From contig NZ_PHQX01000001.1 in the NCBI RefSeq assembly GCF_002803515.1, forward strand, positions 372,001 through 436,000: 64,000 bases of DNA, given 5' to 3'. The position numbers and the translations under genes are program-made. Each line of letters starts with the position of its first letter. Position 1 is the first letter of the stretch. Positions 35,708 through 44,970 of this stretch are shown in pieces. This DNA is from Stenotrophomonas lactitubi. GTDB taxonomy: Bacteria > Pseudomonadota > Gammaproteobacteria > Xanthomonadales > Xanthomonadaceae. The notes under the pieces were generated by a model. That model made no database searches. It was not told the DNA's origin and saw only the letters and a list, made by a program, of their open reading frames with translations.

Positions 35708-37846
35708 ATGAAAACAAACCCCAACTCCGTGCGCCTGCGTCGGGCGGCGCTGTCTGTCGCTTGTGCGCTGCTGCTGCACTCCGCTTCTGCCCTTGCTGCC
35801 GACGCGGCACCACCGACCACCCTGGATACCGTCCGCGTGGTGGATACCCGCAGCGGTGCGCTGTCCTCCACCGCCAGCACCGGCTCGGCCCTCGGCCTGA
35901 GCGTGCTGCAGACCCCGGCCAGCCTGACCGTGATTTCGCGCGAGCAGTTGGAGCAGCGCGGTGATTCCAATCTCAACGACGCGATCACCCGCGCCGGCGC
36001 GATCAGCGCACTTCCCCATCCGGGCAACGGCCTGAGTGCGCTGTCCAGCCGTGGCTTTACCGATGGCGCCTCGGTGATGCGCCTGTACGACGGCCTGCGC
36101 CAGTACGGCGGTGTGGGCATCACCTTCCCGTTCGATACCTGGTCGATCGAGCGCATCGAAGTGCTGCGTGGGCCGGCCTCGGTCATCCATGGTGATGGCG
36201 CCATCGGCGGCGTGGTCAACATCGTGCCGAAGAAGCCTTCGCGCGGTGCCATCGAGAACGAGGTAAGCGTCACCCTGGGCAGCGAAGACACCGCGCGACT
36301 CGGATTCGGCAGTGGCGGTGCGCTCACGCCGGCGCTGGCTTACCGCGTGGACGTCAGCGGCAACTACAGCAGCGGGTGGGTCGACCGCGGCCACAACGGC
36401 GATGCCACGTTTTCCGGTGCGTTGCTGTGGCAGCCACGGGCGGATCTGCAGTTCACGCTGACCCATGCGCAGGGCTACCAGAAGCCGATGCGCTACTTCG
36501 GTACGCCGTTGATCGATGGGCGGCAGCTGGATGCACTGCGCCACGAGAACTACAACGTGGCCGACAGCGTGATTCGTTTCCGCGACCGCTGGACCCAGCT
36601 TGATGCGCTGTGGACGCCGAACGAGAACGTGGAGTGGCGCACGCGCGTCTACCAGATCGACAGCCAGCGCGATTGGCGCAACGCCGAGGCCTATGTCTCC
36701 AACGAGCGCACCGGCCTGATCGACCGCTCCGGCAACACCCAGATCACCCACAACCAGGACCAGACAGGGCTGACCTCCACGCTGCGCCTGCTGGGGAATG
36801 CGGGCGGACTGCCCAACAGTTTCGCCGTTGGCTTCGATGCCAACCGTGCGCATTTCAAGCACACCAACAACACCTATGCGGGCAGCTCGGGACCGGTGGA
36901 TCCCTTCAACCCGGTGCCCGGCGGGTTCGTCAGCGATGCACCCAACCTGCCGCGCTACCGCAACAGCGCCGAGCAGGTCGCGCTGTTCGTGGAAGACCGG
37001 CTGGAACTGAGCGAGCGTTGGTCGGTGCTTGCTGGCGTGCGTCACGATCGCGCCACGATCGATCGCAACGACCTGGTCAGCGGCCAGCGGGCGTTCTCGA
37101 AGACCTACAACAGCACCGGCTGGCGCGCGGGCACGGTGTTCGCGGTACAACCGTCGATGACCCTCTATGCGCAGTACTCGCAGGCGGCGGACCCGGTCAG
37201 TGGGCTGTTGATGATCAGTCCGGCCAACGGCGTGTTCGATCTGGCCAAGGGCAAGCAGATCGAGATCGGCATGAAGCAGGCCTTCGATGGGGGCGAGTGG
37301 ACGCTGGCAGCCTATCGCATCCGCAAGACCGGGCTGCTCAGCCGTGACCCGCTGCAACCGGACCGTCGCGTGCAGGTGGGTGCACAGACCTCAAAGGGAA
37401 TCGAAGCCTCGTTGAACTGGGCCTTCGCGCCGCAGTGGTCGCTGGATGCCAACGCGACCGTGCTCAAGGCCGAGTTCGAGGATTTCCTGGAAGCCACCGG
37501 CACGCCGGCGGTGATCGTCTCGCGTGATGGCAACGTGCCGCCGAACGTGGCTGAGCGCCTGGCCAACGCCTGGTTGAGCTGGCAGTTCCTGCCCGACTGG
37601 AGCGTGGCCAGTGGCGTGCGCTACGTGGGCAAGCGCTATGCCGACAACGCCAACACGCTGCAGCTGCCGGGTTACACCACCACCGATCTGGCCCTGACCT
37701 GGCAGGCAGCCCCACGTACACGGGTGACCGCGCGCGTGTTCAACGTGTTCGACAAGGCGTACTACGCCACGGCGTACTACACCAGCACGCAGTGGCTGCT
37801 GGGCGCCGACCGGCGCGTCGAATTCACCTTCGACCAGCGCTTCTGA
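35708..37846 (+). CDS. TonB-dependent (siderophore-type) receptor
   Basis: 712 aa outer-membrane importer. Signal peptide (SVACALLLHSASALAA), then a TonB-box-like LDTVRVVD, plug domain (QTPASLTVISREQLEQRG ... PASVIHGDGAIGGVVNIV) and a 22-strand barrel ending in VEFTFDQRF with C-terminal Phe. The siderophore-receptor subfamily fits overall, but the companion genes (DUF2946, PepSY) also occur with copper-linked receptors. No canonical Fur box was seen upstream. 11 nt separate it from the next gene. Confidence 0.92.
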   Translation: MKTNPNSVRLRRAALSVACALLLHSASALAADAAPPTTLDTVRVVDTRSGALSSTASTGSALGLSVLQTPASLTVISREQLEQRGDSNLNDAITRAGAISALPHPGNGLSALSSRGFTDGASVMRLYDGLRQYGGVGITFPFDTWSIERIEVLRGPASVIHGDGAIGGVVNIVPKKPSRGAIENEVSVTLGSEDTARLGFGSGGALTPALAYRVDVSGNYSSGWVDRGHNGDATFSGALLWQPRADLQFTLTHAQGYQKPMRYFGTPLIDGRQLDALRHENYNVADSVIRFRDRWTQLDALWTPNENVEWRTRVYQIDSQRDWRNAEAYVSNERTGLIDRSGNTQITHNQDQTGLTSTLRLLGNAGGLPNSFAVGFDANRAHFKHTNNTYAGSSGPVDPFNPVPGGFVSDAPNLPRYRNSAEQVALFVEDRLELSERWSVLAGVRHDRATIDRNDLVSGQRAFSKTYNSTGWRAGTVFAVQPSMTLYAQYSQAADPVSGLLMISPANGVFDLAKGKQIEIGMKQAFDGGEWTLAAYRIRKTGLLSRDPLQPDRRVQVGAQTSKGIEASLNWAFAPQWSLDANATVLKAEFEDFLEATGTPAVIVSRDGNVPPNVAERLANAWLSWQFLPDWSVASGVRYVGKRYADNANTLQLPGYTTTDLALTWQAAPRTRVTARVFNVFDKAYYATAYYTSTQWLLGADRRVEFTFDQRF

Positions 37847-37857
37847 GGACGGCTGCC

Positions 37858-39363
37858 ATGTCGCTGCGATCCACTGCCAAGCGCTGGACCTACCTGGTGC
37901 ACCGTTGGCTGGGCATTGGTGGGTGCCTGCTGATGTTGCTGTGGTTCGTCAGCGGCATGGTGATGCTGTTCATCGGTTACCCGAAGCTGACGCCGGGAGA
38001 ACGCTTGGCCGCGCTGCCCGCACTGGCAGATGCGCGCGGCTGGCAGGCACTTTCCGTGCTGCCGGACGCCGTGCGACAGGAGCCTGAGCGGGTCGTGTTG
38101 ACGACGCTGCGTGGCGAGCCCGCCTACGTGGTGCGCTCCGGGACGCACATGGGCGCGTGGTCGGCGCTTACCGGACAGGCATTGCCGCCTGTATCGGCGC
38201 AGCTGGCCGAAGTCTCCGCCGCGCAGTTCGCCGGTGGGCCGGCTTTCGTTGGCGCGATGCCGCTGGACGAGGATCGCTGGACGCATTCGCGCGGCCTTGA
38301 TCCGCACCGGCCGCTGTACCGCGTCGGCGTGGGTGGCGCAGAGCCTGGTGATGTCTACGTGTCCTCGCGCACCGGCGAAGTGGTGCTGGATGCACCGCGC
38401 CTGCAGCAGCGGTGGAACTATGTGGGGGCGTGGCTGCACTGGCTGTACTTCCTGCGTATGCAGTCGGTGGACCCGGTGTGGACGTGGACGGTGATTGTGC
38501 TTTCAGCGCTGTGTACGGTGGCCGCGATCAGCGGGGTCGTGGTCGGCATCTGGCGCTGGCGGTTTCGCGGGCAGTACCGCTCAGGGTCGAAGACGCCGTA
38601 CCAGGAACCGTGGATGCGCTGGCATCACCTGATCGGGTTGATGGCGAGCGCATTCGTGTTCACCTGGATCTTCAGTGGCCTGATGTCGATGAATCCGCTG
38701 GGTGTTTTCAGCAGCTCACGCGCCTCGCTCAACGCTGCGCGCTATCAGGGTGAGGTTCGGGCGGATGCAGGCGTCATCGCACAGCCGGCTGCGGTACTGG
38801 CTGCAGTGCACACGCCGCAGTTCGTGCCGGTCGAGATCCAGTGGCGACGCATCGGCGGTGAACTGTTCGCTGTGGCGCTGGACGGCAACGCCGATTCACG
38901 GGTGGTCACGGAGCGTGGCGGCGCACTGCAGGTATCCACTGCATTCGGTGCAGACTGGCTGCAGGGCAGGGTAGCGGCGATGTCCGATGCGCGCCTGCGT
39001 GAGTTCACCATTCTGCAGACGCCCGATGCTTACTTCTATCCGCGCGCTGCAGAGGCGATGAATGGCGCCGCGGTACGTCGCTTTCCGGTGGCGATGGCTG
39101 ACTTCGATGATGCTGAGGCAACCCGCGTCTATGTGGACCTGGCCACCGGCGATCCGCTGTTGACGATGGGCAAGCGCGAGCGCGCAGGTCGCTGGCTGTT
39201 TTCCTTCCTGCACAGCTGGGATCTACCCGCGCTGCTGCGACAGCCGAACAGCCGCTTGGTCGTGCTGCTGTTGCTCAGCCTGGCAGGTACCGCGCTGTGC
39301 GCGACGGCCACGGTGATCGGCTATCGGCGGTTGCGGATGACATTCTCGCGGCGGAAACGGTAA
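37858..39363 (+). CDS. PepSY-associated membrane protein
   Basis: 501 aa, four membrane helices (near residues 15-40, 200-230, 265-290 and 470-495) with two periplasmic PepSY regions between. H-R-W-L-G at the first helix and W-x-x-W-R-F at the third are typical of the PepSY-TM family, thought to reduce ferric siderophores or other imported metals. Starts 11 nt after the TonB receptor, so cotranscription is near certain. No flavodoxin domain. Confidence 0.9.
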   Translation: MSLRSTAKRWTYLVHRWLGIGGCLLMLLWFVSGMVMLFIGYPKLTPGERLAALPALADARGWQALSVLPDAVRQEPERVVLTTLRGEPAYVVRSGTHMGAWSALTGQALPPVSAQLAEVSAAQFAGGPAFVGAMPLDEDRWTHSRGLDPHRPLYRVGVGGAEPGDVYVSSRTGEVVLDAPRLQQRWNYVGAWLHWLYFLRMQSVDPVWTWTVIVLSALCTVAAISGVVVGIWRWRFRGQYRSGSKTPYQEPWMRWHHLIGLMASAFVFTWIFSGLMSMNPLGVFSSSRASLNAARYQGEVRADAGVIAQPAAVLAAVHTPQFVPVEIQWRRIGGELFAVALDGNADSRVVTERGGALQVSTAFGADWLQGRVAAMSDARLREFTILQTPDAYFYPRAAEAMNGAAVRRFPVAMADFDDAEATRVYVDLATGDPLLTMGKRERAGRWLFSFLHSWDLPALLRQPNSRLVVLLLLSLAGTALCATATVIGYRRLRMTFSRRKR

Positions 39364-39533
39364 CGCCAATACCTCTGGGTGGAAGGCTGTGAGACTATCC
39401 GGAGTTCCTGGGCAACGAGGGGCTGCGGTCCGTAGCCGATGTCTGCGGCCAGGAAAGTGCAGGGGCTCAATGCTTGCAGTGCTTCGATGGTAGTCCCTGG
39501 ATAGGATTTCCACACAACGTAGATGGAGCAAGG

Positions 39534-40814
39534 ATGAATTACGTTTCGATGGGTGTTCTCGCAATTGGAATTGCAGCTGCGTCTTCAGGCGCACAGGCCA
39601 AATCGTTGCCGCGTCTGTACAACTTCCCGACCACCACAACTGCCTCTGTTTCCAACGCACTTCCGGCGCCGGGACAGGTTATCCAGCTTTCCGCGCAGGT
39701 CGATGGCCAGGCGCTGGGGCTGTATCACATTCCGGGCAACGATCAGATCGGTGGGACGGTCGAGTTCAAGGTCAATGGCCAGGCGGTGGGCAAGGTGCAG
39801 GTCAGTACGGTCAACACGCCGTTCCTCGGTACGGTTTCCGACCTGGACAAGGGGTGCTGGGCTGCCATCCGTGACGTCCAGGTCTGTACGCACAAGTACG
39901 CCTACGGCCGTCCGGCCAAGGTCGCGATCAACTACACCGTTCCGGCAGGTTTCACTACCGCATCGATCACCGCGACGTTCAGTGGCGATGGTCAGTTCTC
40001 GCAAGGGTCTGTGTCGGCGCCAGTCAACCTGCGCAACATTCCCACCTTTGGTGAGATCCGCGGCATGGGCAACAAGTGCCTGGATGCCGAGGGCGCCAAC
40101 ACCGCGCCGGGCACCGCCATCCAGGTGTGGGATTGCACGCCGGGCACCGCACAGCAGCTTTGGACGGTGAAGCCCAATACCTCGACCATCACGGGGGTGC
40201 CCAGCAATCGCGTGCTCGATATCGTGGGCTATGGCACCAGCAACGGAAGCCGGATCCAGCTCTACGACGCGCATGGTGACTGGAACCAATCGTGGAAGTT
40301 CACCAACACGTCCATCGTCGGTGTGGCCAACAAGGTGCTGGATGCTACCGGTGCGTCAAGCGCCAACGGCACCAAGATCCAGCTGTACAGCAATGCGCTG
40401 ACCAGCAACCAGAAGTGGGAGTTCAATCCCGCCAACGGCTCGATTGTCGGTGTCGGTGGCAAGTGCCTGGATGTTGAGGGTGCGAATTCCGCGGATGGCA
40501 CCCGCGTGCAGTTGTGGGATTGCACGGGCGTGCCGCAGCAGCGCTTCGAACTGGGCGCGGACGGGTCTATCCGTGGGCTGGGCGGCAAATGCCTGGAAGC
40601 GGCTGACGGTGCGAGCCATGACGGGAATCCGATCCGCATGTGGTCCTGCAATGGTGGCGCGCACCAGTCCTGGCGGCTGGTAGGCGAGATCCGCAACCCG
40701 CAGACCAACATGTGCCTGGATGACCCGGGCATGGGTAACACCAATGGCTCGAAGGTGCACATGTGGATGTGCCAGGGCACAGAGAATCAGCGCTGGGAAT
40801 TCTCCTCCTACTGA
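39534..40814 (+). CDS. Secreted protein with ricin-type beta-trefoil lectin domains
   Basis: 426 aa. Signal peptide to about residue 22 (GVLAIGIAAASSGAQA), an unassigned N-terminal beta-rich domain (about 25-165) with two Cys, then six trefoil repeats forming two ricin-B domains. Each repeat has C-L-D-x-E/x-G-A and ends in Q-x-W or a variant (QQLW, NQSW, NQKW, PQQRF, HQSW, NQRW). Predicted to bind galactose-type glycans outside the cell. No catalytic domain is recognised. AGGA-like GGAGCAAGG precedes the ATG at 39534. Low GC third positions compared with neighbours hint at transfer (impression only). Confidence 0.87.
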   Translation: MNYVSMGVLAIGIAAASSGAQAKSLPRLYNFPTTTTASVSNALPAPGQVIQLSAQVDGQALGLYHIPGNDQIGGTVEFKVNGQAVGKVQVSTVNTPFLGTVSDLDKGCWAAIRDVQVCTHKYAYGRPAKVAINYTVPAGFTTASITATFSGDGQFSQGSVSAPVNLRNIPTFGEIRGMGNKCLDAEGANTAPGTAIQVWDCTPGTAQQLWTVKPNTSTITGVPSNRVLDIVGYGTSNGSRIQLYDAHGDWNQSWKFTNTSIVGVANKVLDATGASSANGTKIQLYSNALTSNQKWEFNPANGSIVGVGGKCLDVEGANSADGTRVQLWDCTGVPQQRFELGADGSIRGLGGKCLEAADGASHDGNPIRMWSCNGGAHQSWRLVGEIRNPQTNMCLDDPGMGNTNGSKVHMWMCQGTENQRWEFSSY

Positions 40815-40836
40815 CTTTTCGGCCCGATGCAGTGTG

Positions 40837-40868
40837 GAACCGTGCGCCTTCGCGCGCACGGTTCTTTG
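40837..40868. terminator. Terminator hairpin between convergent lectin and smtcrA genes
   Basis: GAACCGTGCG (40837-40846) / CGCACGGTTC (40855-40864), 10 bp, then TTTGC on the plus strand. Confidence 0.7.
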
Positions 40869-40899
40869 CAGGGACAGGTCAACCGCCTGCCATGCAGGT

Positions 40900-42033
40900 T
40901 TACATCCGCAGCCACCGCGTCGACACCGCCACCAGCAGCAGCGCCATCGCCACGCCGACGAAGGCGGCGATGAGGCCGAAGTGATTGGCGGCGAAGCCGA
41001 TCAGCGCCGGGCCGGCAAGAATGCCGGCAAATCCAAGCGTGGAGACCGCAGTGATGGCGATCGCCTGCGGCATCCGGTTCTGGCTGCCAGCCAGCGAGAA
41101 CAGCGCCGGTGCGATGTTGGCGCAGCCCAGCCCGACCAGCACGTAGCCGCCCAGTGACGCCTGCCACGGCGTGACCAGGGTGAGCACCAGCACGCCGGCG
41201 CAGGCCAGCAGCGCACCGGCCACGATGGCCTTCTGCCGGCCGATGCGCTCCACCAGGCGGTCGCCGAACAGGCGCGCCACGGTCATGGTCAGGGTGAAGG
41301 TGACGTAGCCGATGCCGGCATGGCTGGCATCGACCTGGCGGATGTCGGTGAGGAACACCGCACTCCAGTCCAGCATCGCGCCTTCCGCCAGGAACGCGAT
41401 GAAGGCAAGCACGCCGATGAACATGACGATGCCGCGCGGCCACGCCAGCAGCAGTGTATCGTGTGCGACGCGCTCGCCACGCCAGTAGCGCGCCGACAGC
41501 AGTGCGACCACACCCATCATCAATACGCCGAGCAGCACCGCCGAGATCGGCGCCATGCGCGCGCTCAGCAACAGGGTCATCGTCGCCGCGCCGAGGAATC
41601 CACCGATGCTGAAGAACGCGTGGAAGCCGGACATCATCACCCGCTGTGCTTCGCGTTCCACCACCACGGCCTGTACGTTCATGGTGCAGTCCATCGCACC
41701 CACGCCGGCACCGAAGACGAACAGCACCAGGCCCAGCATCCACACCGACTCGGCCAGCGCCAGGCCGGGTACCGTTGCGCAGATGATCAGCGTGGTGGCG
41801 ACCATCACCCGGCGGCAGCCCAGCCGTGCGGCGAACAGGCCCGACAACGGCATGGCCAGCAGCGAGCCGGCGCCCAGGCAGAGCAGCACCAGACCCAGCG
41901 TGGCGTCGTTGATGTCGGTGCGCGCCTTGGCGAAGGGCACCAGCGTGGCCCACAGCGCAGTAGCGAAGCCGGGAATGAAGAATGCAGCGCGGGTCGCGTG
42001 CTGTTCGGCACGCGGTCGGTTGGCGAGGGACAT
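40900..42033 (-). CDS. smtcrA: MFS transporter, SmtcrA-type
   Basis: 377 aa, 12 hydrophobic helices, MFS loop motif reduced. It fits the MFS gene that in S. maltophilia lies beside smqnrR and is controlled by it together with Smqnr, and whose product contributes to low-level tetracycline / aminoglycoside tolerance (published for S. maltophilia; here by synteny). Start ATG 42033 lies 11 nt after the regulator's stop, so the two are likely one transcript. Confidence 0.85.
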   Translation of the reverse strand: MSLANRPRAEQHATRAAFFIPGFATALWATLVPFAKARTDINDATLGLVLLCLGAGSLLAMPLSGLFAARLGCRRVMVATTLIICATVPGLALAESVWMLGLVLFVFGAGVGAMDCTMNVQAVVVEREAQRVMMSGFHAFFSIGGFLGAATMTLLLSARMAPISAVLLGVLMMGVVALLSARYWRGERVAHDTLLLAWPRGIVMFIGVLAFIAFLAEGAMLDWSAVFLTDIRQVDASHAGIGYVTFTLTMTVARLFGDRLVERIGRQKAIVAGALLACAGVLVLTLVTPWQASLGGYVLVGLGCANIAPALFSLAGSQNRMPQAIAITAVSTLGFAGILAGPALIGFAANHFGLIAAFVGVAMALLLVAVSTRWLRM

Positions 42034-42044
42034 GGGCGGTACGG

Positions 42045-42818
42045 TCAGGGAGGTGTCGGATGTACGGCGATACCGGCGGCACGGAAACGGGCGGCCAGCG
42101 CAGGTGGTGCCGAGGTGGTCAGTACCAGATCGTCGATGTCGTCCAGGCCGGCGATCTGCCAGTTGCCGCGTGCGCCCAGTTTTTCGGTGGTGGCGGCGAC
42201 GATGATGCGGCTGCTGCAGGCGACCATCGCGCGCTTGAGCGTGGCTTCCTCGGCGTCCATCGCCCACACGCCGGTATCGACGTCGACGGCGCAGGGGCCG
42301 GGCAGAAAGACATCCGCCCGCAGGTGCTGCACCTGGGCCAGCGCCTCGGCACCGACCGCGCCGCCGCCTGCGGCCAGGCGCCCACCGATCAGCTGCACGG
42401 TGGTGCCGTCCTGCCACGCCGCGGCGGTGGCGATCTGTGGCGCGTTGGTGATCACCGTCAGCCCCAGCGCACCCGGCAGCTGCTGGGCGATGGCCAGGTT
42501 GGTCGAGCCGGCATCGATCAGCAGGACCTGGCCGGGCTGCAGCAACGTGCAGACACGGGCGGCCAGCTCATCCTTGCCGGTGCGGTCCTGGGTCATCCGT
42601 TCGCGCAGCGGTACCGCCTTCGGGGCCGGCAGCACCGCGCCACCATAGACGCGCTGGCACAGGCCCTGGGCGGCCAGTTCACGCAGATCGCGGCGGATCG
42701 AATCTTCGGATATGCCATAGCGGCGGGCCAGTTCGGCGGCCACTACGCGCCCCTGCTGGCGCAGCTCCTGCAGGATCAGCTGGGTACGTTCGGCGGGGAG
42801 GGCGGGGTCGGAGTTCAT
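42045..42818 (-). CDS. smqnrR: DeoR-family repressor SmqnrR
   Basis: 257 aa. N-terminal HTH (residues about 8-60: ILQELRQQGRVVAAELARRYGISEDSIRRDL, a DeoR signature split here for reading) and C-terminal DeoRC sugar-phosphate-sensor-like domain with LLIDAGSTN and the GGRL motif. It lies between smtcrA and divergent Smqnr. In S. maltophilia SmQnrR is reported to repress both. Three 10-bp repeats just upstream of its start are good operator candidates. Confidence 0.9.
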   Translation of the reverse strand: MNSDPALPAERTQLILQELRQQGRVVAAELARRYGISEDSIRRDLRELAAQGLCQRVYGGAVLPAPKAVPLRERMTQDRTGKDELAARVCTLLQPGQVLLIDAGSTNLAIAQQLPGALGLTVITNAPQIATAAAWQDGTTVQLIGGRLAAGGGAVGAEALAQVQHLRADVFLPGPCAVDVDTGVWAMDAEEATLKRAMVACSSRIIVAATTEKLGARGNWQIAGLDDIDDLVLTTSAPPALAARFRAAGIAVHPTPP

Positions 42819-42827
42819 GCTTCAATT

Positions 42828-42857
42828 GTGCATAAACGTGCATGAACGTGCAACATC
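42828..42857. promoter_or_regulatory. Three 10-bp direct repeats, candidate SmqnrR operator
   Basis: GTGCATAAAC, GTGCATGAAC and GTGCAACATC in exact 10-bp register, i.e. one helical turn each, 9 bp before the repressor start in the smqnrR-Smqnr intergenic region. Confidence 0.6.
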
Positions 42858-42992
42858 GAGTGCCCGGCCAGAAGTTGGCGAGACGGGCTGTACACACTCC
42901 AACTGCAGCGATGGTGAATCGCGCGGGCGCTGGCGCTGCTCATTCCCTTTCCCGCGCGGCATCATGGCGAGGCACCCGGCACGGAACCCTGC

Positions 42993-43640
42993 ATGTCCTC
43001 CACCGTTCATCACAAGCTGCGCATCGGCGCTGATCAATTCACCGGCCAGAAGGTGGTCGACCAGCAGTTCCACGAGTGCGATTTCTCCGGCGCGGACCTC
43101 ACCGCCACCGAGTTCGTGAACTGCGGTTTCTACGACGCCGACACGCGCACCGGGTGCCGTTTCAGTGGTGCCACGTTGAAAGAAGCCAGCTTCCGCCAGT
43201 GCGACATCAGCATGTGCAACTTCAACTTCATCAAGGCGCTGGGGCTGGAAATCAGCGAGTGCCGCGCGCAGGGCGCCGATTTCAGCAACGCCAGTTTCAT
43301 GAACCAGATCACCACGCGCAGCTGGTTCTGCAGCGCCTTCATCAAGAAGACCAACCTGCGCTATGCCAACTTCTCGCGGGTGACGCTGGAGAAGTGCGAG
43401 CTGTGGGAAAACCGCTGGGAAGGGGCCAACGTCAGCGGTGCCAGTTTTGCAGGGTCGGACCTGTCCGGTGGCCAGTTCGATGGCATCGACTGGAACACGG
43501 CCAACTTCACCGATTGCGACCTGACCAACTCCGAACTGGGTGAGCTGGACGTGCGCAGCACCAACCTGCGTGGCGCCACGCTGGATGTGCAGCAGGTGGC
43601 GCTGCTGATGCAGCGGATCGGCATCACCGTGGTGCCTTGA
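42993..43640 (+). CDS. Smqnr: Pentapeptide-repeat quinolone-resistance protein SmQnr
   Basis: 215 aa, a right-handed quadrilateral beta-helix of A(D/N)LXX-type pentapeptides (CDFSGADLTATEF, ANFSRVTLEKCEL, LTNSELGELDVRSTNL) that mimics DNA and shields gyrase / topoisomerase IV from quinolones. Members of the Qnr family share this length and the break in the helix around residue 45. Chromosomal in all S. maltophilia; low-level effect. ATG 42993. Divergent from smqnrR, supporting the assignment. Confidence 0.93.
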   Translation: MSSTVHHKLRIGADQFTGQKVVDQQFHECDFSGADLTATEFVNCGFYDADTRTGCRFSGATLKEASFRQCDISMCNFNFIKALGLEISECRAQGADFSNASFMNQITTRSWFCSAFIKKTNLRYANFSRVTLEKCELWENRWEGANVSGASFAGSDLSGGQFDGIDWNTANFTDCDLTNSELGELDVRSTNLRGATLDVQQVALLMQRIGITVVP

Positions 43641-43655
43641 GCGTGCGTGGCGGCG

Positions 43656-44342
43656 CTATGCCGGCGCGGTCGGCGCATGGGCCACCCAGCCCTTGAAGCT
43701 GAAGCCGGCGTAGAACAGTTCCACGTTGTCGAAGCCAGCCTCCTGCAGCAGCGCCACTTCCTGCTCGGGCGACAACAGCGGTAGACGCTCGGCGATCGCG
43801 GCGGCTGCGCGCTGCGCATCGGCACGTGGAATGCCGGAGGCCTCGCCGAACGCAGCATAGCGCTGCAGCCAGCGATGCTTGCCGGCCGCGTCCTGCGGCA
43901 CGCTGTGGTGGGCGACCACCAGCGGCGCACCCGGACGCAGTCGTTGCCGCAGTTCGCGCAGGGTGTGCAGTCGTTGCTCAACGGTGAGGAAATGCAGGGT
44001 GAGCAGGCAGGTGGCGCCGTCGAAGACGGTGGGCGGGGCATCGTCGACGTAGCCTTCCAGCAGCGTGACCTGCGCCATCAATGGCCCCAGGGTCTGTTCG
44101 GCCAGCGCGAGCATTGGCGCGGCCGGATCGATACCGAGCATCTGCCACTGCGGGTGCGCTTCGGTGAAGGCCTTGAGCTCCAGGCCGCCACCTGCGCCGA
44201 GCACCAGCACCTGGCCATCGTCGGGCACATGTTCGGCCAGCAGCAGGTGGGTCATCTGCTGCAGTCCTAGGAAACCCGGCACCTGCCGCAGCGGGCCGTC
44301 GGCGTAGCGGGCGACGGCGTGGGGATCGGAGAAGGAAGGCAT
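43656..44342 (-). CDS. Class I SAM-dependent methyltransferase
   Basis: 228 aa. Motif I VLVLGAGGGLELKAF, an acidic LGIDPAAPML after strand 2, and D-D-A-P-P-T-V-F-D-G-A-T motif. Convergent with Smqnr by 15 nt. The ATG at 44342 is preferred: CAGGA lies 6 nt before it, whereas it directly abuts the alternative ATG at 44348. Substrate unknown; small-molecule or tRNA cannot be decided. Confidence 0.86.
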   Translation of the reverse strand: MPSFSDPHAVARYADGPLRQVPGFLGLQQMTHLLLAEHVPDDGQVLVLGAGGGLELKAFTEAHPQWQMLGIDPAAPMLALAEQTLGPLMAQVTLLEGYVDDAPPTVFDGATCLLTLHFLTVEQRLHTLRELRQRLRPGAPLVVAHHSVPQDAAGKHRWLQRYAAFGEASGIPRADAQRAAAAIAERLPLLSPEQEVALLQEAGFDNVELFYAGFSFKGWVAHAPTAPA

Positions 44343-44418
44343 GCTCATTCCTGGCGGGTAGATTCCGAGGTCATGGTGCTTGCGGCGCGGCGTATCAAGT
44401 GCTTCGCATACCATTCTG

Positions 44419-44435
44419 GTCTCAGGAGTTGAGAC
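44419..44435. promoter_or_regulatory. Inverted repeat in the methyltransferase / macro intergenic region
   Basis: GTCTCA-GGAGT-TGAGAC between two divergent genes (starts 44342 and 44480). Small but centrally placed; possible operator. Confidence 0.35.
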
Positions 44436-44479
44436 ACCTGGGCTGGACACTATTGCATCCGCAGCAGAGGATCACACGC

Positions 44480-44947
44480 ATGCCCGTCAGTTTCGAAACC
44501 GGCGACATCTTCGCTACACCGGGGTTGAGCAGCTACGCCCACGGATGCAACTGCGCAGGGGCAATGGGCAAGGGCATCGCGGTGGCGTTCCGTCAGCACT
44601 GGCCGGCGATGTATGAAGCCTACCGACGCCTTTGCATGGCTGGTGAATTCGCCCCGGGAGATGTCTTTGTATGGGAGGAGGGGGCTGTCACTGTGTTCAA
44701 TCTGGGCACACAGCTCAGCTGGCGCACGAAGGCTGAGTTCAGTGCGGTAGAGCGAGCGCTGTCGGAGATGCTGCGCGAAGCCGAGGTACGCGAGGTACCC
44801 GAGATTGCGCTGCCGAGTATCGGTGCCGGGTTGGGGGGGCTCGAGTGGCCGCGGGTTCGCGCGCTCCTCGAGGCGTTCGGTGCTGCGACGCCGATTCGCC
44901 TGCGAGTTTGCGAGACGTTTGTCGAAGGTGTGCCGCTGGCGGCGTGA
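44480..44947 (+). CDS. Macro-domain ADP-ribose-binding protein
   Basis: 155 aa single macro domain. ADP-ribose pocket motifs: GDIFATPG, H-G-C-N-C-A-G-A-M-G-K-G-I-A-V and the glycine-rich loop PSIGAGLGGLEW. The NCAG-x-MGKGIA form is typical of the ALC1/DarG-like and Poa1p branch that removes or binds ADP-ribose. No DarT-type toxin lies beside it. ATG 44480 chosen; an upstream frame extension has no ribosome site. Confidence 0.9.
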   Translation: MPVSFETGDIFATPGLSSYAHGCNCAGAMGKGIAVAFRQHWPAMYEAYRRLCMAGEFAPGDVFVWEEGAVTVFNLGTQLSWRTKAEFSAVERALSEMLREAEVREVPEIALPSIGAGLGGLEWPRVRALLEAFGAATPIRLRVCETFVEGVPLAA

Positions 44948-44970
44948 CTGCGGATGCCCCGGTTGAGGCG

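Noticed and set aside
35042..37357. 771-codon minus-strand frame opposite the TonB receptor
   Set aside because: Same cause: GC-rich third positions keep the opposite frame open; no motifs.
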